A program made the position numbers and the translations under genes. From Acarospora socialis (Eukaryota; Ascomycota; Lecanoromycetes; Acarosporales; Acarosporaceae), in the NCBI GenBank assembly GCA_025617375.2, contig JAMYGW020000008.1, positions 744,001 to 808,000 on the forward strand: a DNA stretch of 64,000 nt. Direction: 5' to 3'. Below the pieces are notes generated by a model. It did not search any database, was not told where the DNA came from, and was given only the letters and a program-made list of their open reading frames with translations. How positions within the stretch are numbered: position 1 is the first letter of the stretch; each line of letters opens with the position of its first letter. This document shows, piece after piece, positions 44,509-56,122 of the stretch.

Positions 44509-45399
44509 AATGTCGAGTTTAGGAAGTATCCGTGCACTAGGTATGGTTGATTAAGCGTAACTTGTGTGATGCAAAGTACTCGTGACGGACCCTCGGAGGG
44601 TTGATATTGTTGTTGGGCGCGTCTTTTGCCGGGCTGTGTACGCGATGTGTCGGGATCCCCCAAAAGTCACCGCTGTACCGTATGATAAATGATTTATCAG
44701 CGTAAAATACCTTGCTAAGGGATGGATTGTTGTGTGCGACACTGATGGCGACCGCTGAACCTATATGGCAGCATAAGGAAGTCGATGCAAATACAAAGCA
44801 GACGGAGATGTCGAGGGGCTGGCGATGATGAAGGCAGCCCATACCGCTGACTTACGCTATTCCGTTTTAGGGCAGTTGCGATCGAGCTGCACACTTCGCC
44901 CTCACAGAAAAGTCCTTTCATTTGAATAACTAGAGAGCAAAACACAATTTAAACTAGATACAGATCTCCAGACATAGCAATTCCAATCAACTTCATTTTA
45001 CAGTCGTGTCTGCCAGATAGGGTTGTGTTGATCAAGCATCCCTGCATCGTAATGTGAAGCGAAAGACAGCATACCTAAGATAGGCTATCATCAACCGTCG
45101 ACAAGGTGCTGAAGAATCACCACGCCGGAGATACGGTGCGGTTCACCACCAATTACATATCACTTATTCATCTAGGGGGCTTCGCGCTCATTCATACTGA
45201 AAACTTCAGCGCCACGTACCCAGCCCAGGAAGCGTTACCACCATCAATAACTACAACTGTGGAATATTCTATCGCTCGCATGCAGACTTCATAACCCAGG
45301 TCAACGGCAAGTGCTCCACGCTTGATACTGCCCAGTCCGCTTAAAGGAGCCTTAGTATCCATCACCTTACTCTTGGAAGTGGTCCTTGGCCATGAGAAC
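44509..45399. promoter_or_regulatory. Divergent promoter region, RAD21 / PMR1
   Basis: 891 nt between divergent starts. Short frames in both strands have no family signal. Near 44617 (GGCGCGTC) and 44640 (ACGCGA) there are partial MCB-like sequences upstream of RAD21, but no exact ACGCGT. Confidence 0.4.
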
Positions 45400-48300
45400 A
45401 TGTCAAGATCCTCCACGCCATCGCTTCCCCTGTACCATGCTTCCAGCTCAGGTCTACGGCCCCCAAGCCCGGGAAATCCAAAGCAACGGTCACTCTCTTC
45501 TTCTTCGGTAGACAGACCCGTTTCCTAGCTCATTGTCCACTTCAGCATATGAAAGCCCATTGAAACGTCCGCTAACATCAAGCCTATAGTCGATAACATC
45601 AGCCTACTCCCTCCTCACTCCGCAAGAAACCTGTCAACAATTTAGCTCTTCCTTGAGCCATGGCATATCACCGTCCGATGCTGAGGCTCGCCTCATCAAG
45701 TACGGTCCGAATGAGCTACCGCACGATGAGCCAGAGCCTCTATGGCTTCGATTTCTCAAACAATTCAAAGAGACCTTGATTCTGCTTCTGCTTGGGTCAG
45801 CGGCCATATCCGCATTCGTGGGTAATATGGACGATGCTCTCAGTATCGCGATTGCTGTTACCATTGTCGTAACTGTCGGCTTCGTCCAGGAGTACCGATC
45901 CGAGAAATCAATCGAAGCATTGAACCGGCTCGTACCATATTACGCTCATCTTATCCGTGGAAATCAAGGCAACCCACCAAGTGGCTATCACTCAGCCCAA
46001 GGTCGCAATATTACAGATGAAGTTGAGCTGGACTCCATGATGGACGGAGCTACATCGGCGTTGTCAGCCGTCGAGCGGGCTTCTACAACCGTGCCGGCAG
46101 CTCAGCTGGTACCAGGCGATCTGGTTCTATTTTCAGCTGGTGATCGGATCCCTGCTGATATACGGATCACACGTGCTGCAGATCTTTCTATCGATGAGTC
46201 AAACCTTACAGGTGAAAACGAACCGGTGGTCAAGTCGGCTGAAGCTATCGAACATTCTTCTCGAGAGTCGAAGGGTGTATTTAATGGGCGTCCGTCCTCA
46301 CCATTTTATGCCTCTCCCGCGGCAGGGACCGTTGGGGCTGACATTCGTTTGAATGAACAAACCAACATCGCGTTCATGGGTACACTTGTTCGATCTGGCT
46401 ACGGACAGGGTCTTGTCATTGCAACAGGAGCAAGCACGGAGTTCGGTAGTATCTCAGCATCGTTGCAGGAGATCGAAAGCCCAAGGACACCACTACAATT
46501 GTCCATGGACCGCCTCGGACAAGAGTTGAGCTACATGTCTTTCATAGTGATAGGGGTTATCATGCTAGTCGGCTTATGGCAAGGCCGGAAGTGGCTCGAG
46601 ATGTTCACTATAGGAGTCTCACTTGCGGTGGCAGCCATACCGGAGGGCCTTCCGATCATCGTCACTGTTACACTGGCCTTAGGTGTCCTACGTATGGCCA
46701 AGCATGGTGCTATTGTTCGGAGGTTACCAAGTGTGGAGACACTAGGCTCTGTCAACGTTGTTTGCAGCGACAAGACAGGTATCCCCTATTCATCTAATTT
46801 TACAACCATAAAAGTATGCTCACACATCACTAGGTACCCTTACATTGAACCACATGACAGTCACAAAGATTTGGCACTGCGACGCACCCAGCCCGATAGA
46901 AATCAGCAAAGATTCGGCTTCAGCGAGTCCTGACCCAGCGACCCGTACTATCTTGCGCATCGGTAACATTGCGAACAATGCACGTTTATCTCGTTTTCAT
47001 GCCAACTCCCCAGCCACTGCATCATCCGCTGCTATTCTTTCGTCCATGCTTGAAAATGATACGTCAAGTACCAGTGCAAAGAGTAGATGGGTAGGGCAGC
47101 CTACCGATGTCGCAATGCTGGATTTACTCGACGCATTCGGCGAAGACGATGTTCGAGACAGGATTGGAGGGCGGGCTGCAGAAACTCCATTCAGCTCCGA
47201 GCGGAAATGGATGGGTGTGGTGATCAGTGGAGTTACGAGCAACGATGTCGGTCAAAGTGGCGGTAAGAGCGGTCCGGAAGTTGCCTACATCAAGGGTGCC
47301 CTTGAACAAGTACTGAGCCGGTGTGATACATATCTCACGACTGATGGGCGAGAGTTTATCCTCGATGAGCCGAGACGGCAAGCCGCATTCAGGGCAGCAG
47401 ACAAGTTAGCCGAGGAAGGGCTGAGGGTCTTGGGTTTCGCCAGTGGCTCGGTCCAGGAACCGTCCAAACCAGGGCGATCGGCTCAGATCAGAAGCCGGAG
47501 CATTACTCCACGTTTGGGCTCAGACACAACCCCGGGAAGATCGGCAACAAGCAGAGACGAAGAGCTCTATCAGAATCTAGTCTTTGCTGGGATTGTTGGT
47601 ATGAGCGATCCACCCCGGAAAGATGTCAACCGGTCGATACGTCGTTTGATGGCTGGGGGTGTGAAGGTGATCATGATTACTGGAGACGCAGAGACGACTG
47701 CACTAGCTATTGCCAGGAAACTGGGAATGCCAATAATCCCATCACGCGGAGATGGTTCCTCAGGCCCTCGATCTGTAATGCGAGGCGACGAACTCGACAG
47801 GATGCGGGACGAGGACTTGGCGCAAGCCATTGCGGGGACTTCAATATTTGCACGAACCAGTCCCGAACACAAGATGAAGATCATCCGAGCACTGCAAGCA
47901 CGTGGCGATGTTGTGGCCATGACGGGTGATGGCGTCAACGATGCACCAGCTTTGAAGAAAGCGGACATTGGTGTGTCCATGGGACTGTTGGGGACCGATG
48001 TCGCCAAAGAGGCGGCTGATATGATACTCACGGACGACGATTTCTCCACCATCCTCAACGCCATAGAAGAGGGCAAAGGCATTTTCTACAACATTCAAAA
48101 CTTCTTGACCTTTCAGTTGAGCACTAGCGTTGCGGCATTGAGTTTGGTGCTTCTGAGCACATTTCTTGGATTCAAGAACCCGCTGAACGCAATGCAAATC
48201 TTATGGATCAGTAAGCCATACCCCTCCGCTCACATCACTCCTTACCCTGACTAACCACACCAACCACAGACATTCTCATGGACGGCCCCCCCGCCCAGTC

Positions 48301-48808
48301 CCTCGGCGTCGAGCCCGTCGACCCCTCCATCATGTCCCGCCCTCCGCGCTCCAAAACCGCCCGCGTCCTAACGCGACGCCTCATCCAACGCGTCCTCACC
48401 TCCGCCTCCATCATCATGCTCGGCACGCTCGCCATCTACATCCGCGAGATGTCCATCGACAACACCGTCTCGGCCCGCGACACCACCATGACCTTCACCT
48501 GCTTCGTCTTCTTCGACATGTTCAACGCTCTGACCTGCCGTAGCGAGGCCAAGAGCGTCCTACGTCGCGAAGTCGGCCTGTTCGCGAACAAGATGTTCAA
48601 TTACGCCGTTGCGGGTAGTCTCGCGGGCCAGATGGCGGTCGTCTACTTGCCGTTCTTGCAGCGCATCTTTCAGACGGAGGCGTTGCGGTTCAGGGATCTG
48701 CTGGCGTTAGTGTGTATTGCTAGTACAGTGTTTTGGGTCGATGAGGGGAGGAAGTGGGTTTATGCGCGGCGGAGAAGGGGGTTGGGTGGGTATAGTACGA
48801 GCGTGTAG
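45400..48808 (+). CDS. PMR1: Golgi Ca2+/Mn2+ P-type ATPase PMR1
   Basis: Four exons (45400-45507, 45590-46778, 46834-48210, 48270-48808) give 1070 residues. Pmr1 pumps Ca2+ and Mn2+ into the Golgi. The N-terminus is Ser/Pro-rich, then [20 protein letters not shown] and [20 protein letters not shown] lead into the membrane part. [20 protein letters not shown] is M4, Asp430 in SDKTGTLT (the codon for Gly is split by intron 2) is phosphorylated, and [20 protein letters not shown] is the hinge. M5-M10 follow ([36 protein letters not shown]). There are Ser/Thr-rich inserts in the A and N domains. The start at 45400 and the first intron (45508-45589, with CTAAC branch point) are inferred; the first exon is low-complexity and is the weakest part. 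Confidence 0.92.
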
Positions 48809-48918
48809 GGAGCATACATGTGTACAGACGCGAAACACTAGGTTAGATAGAGTACCCGTATATATCAATGTCTTTTTACGCGGGGCCAGTTTGGAACTAT
48901 GCGGTTCCTATGACGTGA

Positions 48919-51900
48919 CTATCTCTGCTTCTTACTCCCCTTCCCACCCCTTGCCTTCCCCTTCGCCTGCCCACCACCCTTCCCCCCCGCCGCACCAGCC
49001 CCACCACTCATCATGACCCGCACCTTACTAACCGGCACCACATTGACCACCTCCGTCTCCCTCCACCCCCTCAGCAACTCCACCTCCCGCGGCCACATCC
49101 TCTCCGCATCCTCGCCTTTCTCATCCACCTTCCTCCGATCCTCCCCATCACCCACACACCACTTATGCAGAATCTCCTTAACCGCCTTCCCCTTCTTCAC
49201 GCTCCCCGGCTGCAACTTGACCCGATACTTATAGTTCCCCAACGCCGCCCACGGCGCACACACGGGGATCGCAGCCAGCAACTCGTCGCCCGGCAGCGGC
49301 ATCCCAACCAAGGCGTCCAGAGCCGTCATCTCCGCCCGCTCGTCGTCGTCCAGCACCTCGATGCCCTCTTCCAGCGCCAGCCGACGCACCTCCTCGTGCT
49401 CGCGGACCTGCTGCGCCGCGCGCGCGTGCTGTTCGCGTCGTCGCGCTTTCTGGAAGGCTGCTTCGTCTTCGCGTGCTTGGCGGGCTTGCGCGTCGTTTTG
49501 CGCTTTCTGCACGGCGGCTTGCGAGCCGAGCAGGCGCATGGCAAGGGCGCGATCCGTCTCGTCTTGCGCGGCGTATTTGGTTTTGAGCTTGGCGCGTTTG
49601 CCGTGCTTGCCGCGGACGTGTTGGGGTGGAGGTGGCTTGGAGGTGGAGGTTGTTGGGGTGGCTGATGGTGCTTGGTGCTGTTGTGGGGCGGAGTCGGAGG
49701 TTAGGTCTTGGGAGTCATTGTCGGTGGCGTTAGCTGAGGGTTGGGAGTCATTTGTGGAGGTGTGGCCTTTTCGTAAGAGACGTCGTTCTTTGGCGGACAG
49801 GTGCCGGATCCCAGTTTTAGAGGAGCCGTTACTGGCAAGGTTGGTTGGTGCACTGGGTGGAGGTTCGGTCTTTTCTTCATGATCATCTTGATCGGCGTTA
49901 AGGTCCTCAGCTCCATTCTCGGAAGATGAGACGTCGCTGTCGCGAGTTTGGGTATGTCTTTCCGCTTCTTCGGGGTTTTCATCCTCTTGTAAAGAGTCTT
50001 CTTGGTCCATATCTTGCCGAGTCGACGGAGAGGGTCCGGTTACTTGTAGAGGGTTAGTGCTCGAAGATTTATCATGCGTGCTTTCCACTTCATCCGAATC
50101 TGTTCCCGATTCAGGTTCTTCAACCGCAGAGTCCTCTTTGTCAGATACAGCATCGTTATGGCCCGAATCTTCATCTGTTTGGTGCATCTTTTCTGGCTCT
50201 GTAGCGTTAAAGGCGGGCTGTGCATTATCCATCTGGTCGGCCAAAGGGTTTTCCGCATCGTTCAATCTATGCTTCACATGCTTGGCTTTGCTCTCCTCGC
50301 TGATCTGGAACATAACCCCAAATCCCAATAACAGCTGAGCCGGCGGCAAGAAATTCTTCTTCCCACGGATCATGAATCCACCAACAGTCAGATACTCGCC
50401 TGTTGGTGCTGTTTTGGAAACCTGATCTGAGTTGACCCACCAAGCAGCCATGACCGCTTTTGAGTCCCATGCGCTTGATGTAGTAACCGACAGATTACCA
50501 GCTTGTGATAAAGTCGATGGAGGTATTGGCGCATCGGGGCTTGAGGGATTATTCTTGATGATCACAGATGCCGCTCCGTGCAGTTCCGCATGGACATAGA
50601 CGTCTCCCTTCTTGAGGTGACGCTTGTAGAGTATCTCATTCTGTTGGGCATCTCTGCCGCCTAGAACCAAGTACCCATCGGAAGAGATGAAGTAGATGAA
50701 CTTTTCAAACCATAATTGCTTGCGTACCGGCCGTAAGACCTGTTTTTCTTGCTTCAGGCCTTTCTGCAGATCTGCCTTGATCTTTCTCTCGGTGTTTTTC
50801 AACGCTTTAGAGGATGACTGAAGAGTTTTCTGCTCTTTAACGGTTGCAGTCTTCTTCTGCTCGTAGTACTGACGGGCGTTTGACCAAGGCGAAAGTGCTA
50901 AATCTACATCCACCGCTAACCGCTTGTCTGCAACCGGCACCGTACTTTTTGCATGCTCAGTATCGCTGCCGGAAACGTCATCGTCAGTCTCGTTCCCTTC
51001 GTAGTCTAACTCATCTTCAAAGTCCGCTTCTGCCAGCAGCAGCGTCGCCGTGTTCTCGTATAGTTTCAAGGGCAGCTTGATCATCTCCGCGACAGGGTTC
51101 TGTCTGCTCTGCTGCATCTCGATGAGTCGTGCAATCTCCACCCAGTCCATACCCTGTGCGATCAGTCCGTTGACTGCACCAATGGCTTCTTCAACCCGTT
51201 CGAGATTGGCTTCAATTGCTTGAGCTTTCCTGACGTTCAGCTCTTGGACTTGCTGTAAGCCGCCTAGGCGATTCTCATGATCCTTTCTTGCTGCTTCCAG
51301 CTTCTTCTTTGCGTGATCTTCCCGCTCTGTTAACCGGGACTCTAGTTTTTGCCCTTCAATAGATGAAAAGAACTCGTCCACAGTCTTATTAAATCCATCA
51401 AACTCCAAAGTCGTCAAATCCGGATCATCTTGGAGCTGTAGTGGTCGAAATGGATGGAAGTCTTCGTAAATCAAATTCTCCCGCCTGTCAGTGTCTCCAT
51501 TGCTGACGGTGTCCTCGAGTGGCTTCGCCACTGCTGATTTGCTTTTGTGCGGTTTTGCAAAAATATAACCCTTAGCAATATCAGAGCTGGTGATATCTAG
51601 TATAAGTTTTCCTGCAGTTCTCAGCCCCTCTATCAGCCTCTCCAGTAAAGACTCGTCCTGAAGCATTTCCTCAGGCCGGAGACTGGCGTCAAACTTGCTT
51701 ATTCGAAGTGCATGCTCCACAAGCGTCGGAGGATATTCGGTAATAGAAGTGGCGAGTGCTCTTCTAAGGGCGTCACCGGCCTTCTTCTTTGCCTTCTTGT
51801 TAGCTGCGGCGGTCTCATCCTGTTCTTTGTCGACAGCCCGTTGTAACGCCTCCTTCAATCTCTCAGTCGTCAGCGGGGGAGTACCCCTGTAGTTTTGGCG

Positions 51901-52475
51901 GTTGTCCAAAGAATATTTCAACTCCACCCTCAGCTCCTCCTGATCAGGTCCCTCGCTGACGTTACGTAACAGTGCAAGTATATTGAGGTCATTATCCGTG
52001 AGGACAATGTTGCCTCCAGCATAGAACTCAAGGAACAACCGGTACTGTCCATCACTGAACTGTAACTCAATGATCCTATCTGTGCCAACTTGAGATACAG
52101 ATGTGACCCTCCTCGTGCGGAGGAATTTACGTAGTCGAGTAATGAATGCCGAGGGCGCAGCTGCTGTTGTTCTGTTGAAGCTTGTAAGATGGCACCGAAA
52201 GCCGGAGTCAATTACCAGCTGCTGCCGATGGTCGGGCTTCGCAAACTTGAGGAGAAAGATACGCTACCCATAATGTCAGAACGTAGTCTATGTAGTGTTC
52301 AGAAGCTATATGCCACTTACAGAGGAGAGATCGTAGGCGTTCGAAAGGCGCAAAGTACACAGACTCTTGGAGAGCTCGTGAGCGATGACCTAGATCCATT
52401 AGCCAAACGGACCATTGTTCATGTTCATTTTGTAAGAAGTACCTTGACATCGAGAGAAGAGAACCTCTGCTTCAT
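48919..52475 (-). CDS. RQC2: Ribosome quality control factor RQC2 / NEMF
   Basis: Three phase-0 exons on the minus strand (52475-52443, 52389-52321, 52263-48919) give 1148 residues. Rqc2 binds stalled 60S subunits, recruits the ligase Ltn1 and adds C-terminal Ala/Thr (CAT) tails. The two tiny first exons encode MKQRFSSLDVK and VIAHELSKSLCTLRLSNAYD-LSS, followed by RIFLLKFAKPDHRQQL, the standard NFACT-N start. TTAAAPSAFITRLRKFLRTR and LFLEFYAGGNIVLTDNDLNI follow. The middle is a long coiled coil (GQKLESRLTEREDHAKKKLE). NFACT-R has WFEKFIYFISSDGYLVLGGR with DAQQNEILYKRHLKKGDVYV. An acidic disordered linker and NFACT-C (VCAPWAALGNYKYRVKLQPG) end before a Lys/Gly-rich tail. Confidence 0.93.
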
Positions 52476-53046
52476 ATTGAACGACAGATACGTTGACACT
52501 GCGATTATTGACCGGGGTTGTTATCGATAATGATCGAGTAACGTTCGATAAGGCAAACTCCGGAGGTTATCTTTCTTACAGACTGATACCCCTTCCACAC
52601 TCGAAAAAATTATCGGATGCGTCTTTACATTTAGGTGGTATAGTGTCACGGTCACAGTCACTGCATCTAAATATCTCTATACGTTTGCATAATAGACTGG
52701 AGACAGCCATGAAGGCTACACACCATCTCACGCGCACAATTTCCCTAGGTAAGGCGGCAAACAAATTCCGTTCAATAGATCGACAGTACAGAGCAAGCGA
52801 CCTGTACGCGTCGACTTCAGTATACTCCGCACGAAATTCTGCAACTATCTATGTTCAGTATGGGTATGCGAATATGCCAGCCCTAACGCCCGCAAAGATC
52901 GCCTTCTAGGTAATGCTATGCATCATCGAGCTCTATAACAGAGAGACCATAGGGTGACACCAAACGCCTCGGGTTCCTTCCGTGACGTAGCCACCTCTTG
53001 AAACAGCATCGTTTGGAGCAAGTGTTATCTTCTAGACTGAGAACTC
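52476..53046. other. Intergenic, RQC2 promoter and COPI zeta 3' UTR
   Basis: 571 nt. A plus-strand frame (52493-52909) has no family signal and an unremarkable composition. Nothing else seen. Confidence 0.35.
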
Positions 53047-53707
53047 CTAGAGCCCTTGCCGCAAACGTTCGCTCAGCTGCCTCTTGCCGAATTGCCAAGC
53101 GTTCAGCAAGCCTTGCTCCGAAAGATCGATCCCCTGCACCGAGGTGATGTCCTGGACTGGTGGGCGGCTGACTCTCGAGGCAACAATGACGGGATCGGTC
53201 TCGAGGATGATACCGTCATCAACGATCTCATCGATTGCCAGTGAGACCAAGTCGTAGTTTTCGATGATCGTTCGCTTGTCTGTGGAGTTCCTACATCTCG
53301 TGAGCATAATTGCTACCACTGCCCAGCAGGGAGACAACTGACTTCAGGAGGATAGTCAGAGAGTCTCGTAAGGCCAGAACGACGTTGAAAAGAAGGATTT
53401 CGTTCTCGTCCGCCCCACCAACGACGTAGAGCATAACGTCGCTCTCCATCTTGAATACTACCACTCGATTGTCGTATAGAATGATGTCGCTTGTTTGCTT
53501 CATAGTCTTCTCCAATAGACCCTTCTCAAACGCCTTCTGGTCCTTCAGATTCGGATATGGATTGGCACCAGGGTAGTTTGTAGAGGTAGCAGGCGTCCCC
53601 GCTGGCGGATGAGGTGCGGCATAGTATTTTGCTAGTATCCGTGACGAATCATCTGTAGCCATGATGAGAATGGCATTCACAGAGAACAGAGACAAATTCG
53701 AAGGCAT
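53047..53707 (-). CDS. RET3: Coatomer subunit zeta (COPI)
   Basis: Two exons on the minus strand (53707-53343, 53290-53047) give 202 residues. Zeta-COP pairs with gamma-COP in the coatomer that drives retrograde Golgi-to-ER transport. The longin-like fold is clear: MPSNLSLFSVNAILIMATDD, KAFEKGLLEKTMKQTSDIIL, VVVFKMESDVMLYVVGGADE and NEILLFNVVLALRDSLTILL. Across the intron (phase 2, GTCAGT...TAG) it continues K-NSTDKRTIIENYDLVSLAID and EIVDDGIILETDPVIVASRV. Length and order match fungal Ret3. Confidence 0.94.
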
Positions 53708-56122
53708 CTTGACACTTGGCTATGGCGGTGATTGTCAAAGGTGTGTTGAGTGCCGTGGAGTTGACGTGTTGTTTAAGCTTGAAGTTAAGCTGCGGGAAGG
53801 TGGAAGGAAGAACCTTCTTCCCGGTCGACTCAACCTTTCGAGGTTCAAGCTAGCAACAAGAGAGACAAGAAGATATGGCCTCACCTTTGTCAGGAGCGGC
53901 GCCAGATCGCGCTCATACGAAACATGCTCCAGTAATCTTGCCAGCTTCCGTGCATTGATCTCTCAGTTAGGGAGGAGTTGCACGAGCTTGATATGGGCTA
54001 CGCTTCAAGCATGGATTATCAACCTCATAGGTGGATATTGGATTGGTAACCGCTGGAAGCAGCGGTCATATTCATGGACGCTTGCGCCGATATCCTGGAG
54101 TATATGGATGGTGATGAGATCACTTCAGGTTAGGCCGACTGGAAGAGCAAGTTGATCCTACAGGTCATGGTTACCATGCACTTGATCGTCCGCTAGGTAT
54201 AGAACATCACACTGTCAGAAGACTCTCGGTGGCCGTGACGTCCTGATATCACGGCTGAACTCATGATGGAAGACCGCGTCGACCAAGTACTGCAAATAGG
54301 CACTGGGGATTTGTGCAACATATACTTCTGTACTGGTCGACAGCCACACGATGGTCTTCCCATAACACGAGAGGTTGTTTGTGCTGATATCAGCTGGCCA
54401 AGATTGCGATTGTGAGACACAAAGATATCTATTGTACAACAAACCGCCGCAACCATTTTTGCAGGTATTCCCAACGCTCAACAAGCACCACCAACAGCTA
54501 GGGAATGCATAACGCCGCCACGCAGATCGACTTAAAGCAGGGAGTTAAGGATTAATCCACCTAATACCGCGGCCTCGTGCCAGATGTCTTGCTCTGGCTT
54601 TCTGCCCAGCTGCAGATGGAAGACGGGGAGCCAGTAGGTGATGGAGGTGGTGCTGGTGGTTGCTGGTGCGAGTCCGTGACGTTGCTATGCTTCGTCCGCA
54701 GGGAGGCCTCCATAGCAACGGAGATGTCTTGGCCGAGGGTACTTGAGGTGAGCACCGAGAGCCGGCTACGTGCTTGGGAGTTCTTGAAGCTCATTGTGGG
54801 GGTTTCGTAAGGAACGAAGAGATGGTCGTGCTTTGTTTCCGTTTGTGCTACATACATCTGTCATTAGCCGTGCACTCGAGTACAGACAGAGTGCTGGTAA
54901 CCTACATGGGAGGTGATCGTACTGATCAAAGTTTGTAATTGTAGTTATGTGTATGGCAGCAAGTGTCCGGAATGTTTCGTTAGAGTAATCGCCGGAGTCT
55001 GGGGGAAATGTGGAGCTTTATAAGAAATCCTCAAATTACGGGGTATAGGAAGAAACAGCTCCTTGGTAAGCTACTCAACGCCTAGCCGTGTCTTACAGCG
55101 ACATGGGTCGAAGTTGACGTGGATATGGGAGCTAGGGTGCGGAAAGCCTCAAGGCTACCAATCACTTCCTTGTGAGCTTCGAAAAGTACTCTACTGGTAC
55201 GCATACAGGCGCCTTATACGACCTTGGATTTACGGCATTACCTAGAGCACAGGAACGTGTCCCCATAGCCTCTCCCCGAATCCCTCCTTGAGCCAACTTA
55301 TCAGGTTTTCGGACAGAGTACGGAGTATAACGTGGCCATTCGAGAAAAGGAGATTGACAGCAACATGTTTGGCGACGTCAGCATGCGATCCCCCTGAATC
55401 CAAGAGCCAATCACACCCAAGCTGATCACCCTCTGCCGGTGTCGTTCCTGCATATGGCGGGCTGCGCTTATGGCATCCCGTCCTTGGAGTTGGGGCGCGG
55501 AGATCGGGCCTTGCGTTCTAGCGCTGCGCCTAGAACCCTTGCCTTTTAGGGACCGGTGAGTGGTCCAGTTGTATGTAATGTGTAAGAGTCTTCGGAGATG
55601 GACAACACTCGACGACAGCAATGCGATCTGCTGTAATCTGTATAGCTTGTGTAGAATGACAGCTTGAATGGAACATATAGGAGCTGTTCGTTCTTGGATT
55701 CGAGCGAACTGGTAAGCTTGCAGCCTACCATGACAAGGTCTGCTCGTTACAGTAAGTCGTGGATGATAAAAAAACATCTGCTGAGAAGTATCTAAGGAGT
55801 TTCATTTTCAATTTGCAGCAAATATAGTCGATACTCATTCGTATAGAAGTAGTACCCATAAAGATGCTTCTCCACGAATTGTGAATCGAACTTTGAGCCG
55901 GAAAATTGATATTGAAAACTCCGATGATTCGCCAACACCAAGTCCATGTAGGCATCACATACCCTCTACCTTAACTTTTTCTATATGCCGTTGCACGAGG
56001 CTCAGTATCATTCCATCTCGTAAGAGAAAAGGTGAGAGCGAGTCGGGGAATTCTTCGGGCCACCTACCAGGCAGTGCTCAGGTTTGGTTAAAGTAAAGCT
56101 AGATTCCACGTCTGTAAAAGTC
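53708..56122. other. Gene-poor region of 2.4 kb
   Basis: No confident gene between COPI zeta and ADE2. Around 53960-54200 a coding-like plus-strand stretch (GEELHELDMGYASSMDYQPH with RWILDW, then PLEAAVIFMDACADILEYMD) is broken by stops and is not recognised. A minus-strand frame at 54797-54561 (MSFKNSQARSRLSVLTSSTL...) and one at 55777-55301 look like chance frames. The ADE2 promoter must occupy the last few hundred bases. Confidence 0.4.

Noticed and set aside
52189-52530. Plus-strand ATG frame of 113 codons starting MAPKAG
   Set aside because: It overlaps the first three RQC2 exons on the other strand, which spell a conserved N-terminus with correct splice phases.
53661-54155. Plus-strand frame of 164 codons
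   Set aside because: Starts antisense to COPI zeta and has no family signal in this frame. A different frame looks more coding-like but is broken.
55301-55777. Minus-strand frame of 158 codons
   Set aside because: No domain, no signal peptide, composition like random translation. Kept only as part of the gene-poor region.
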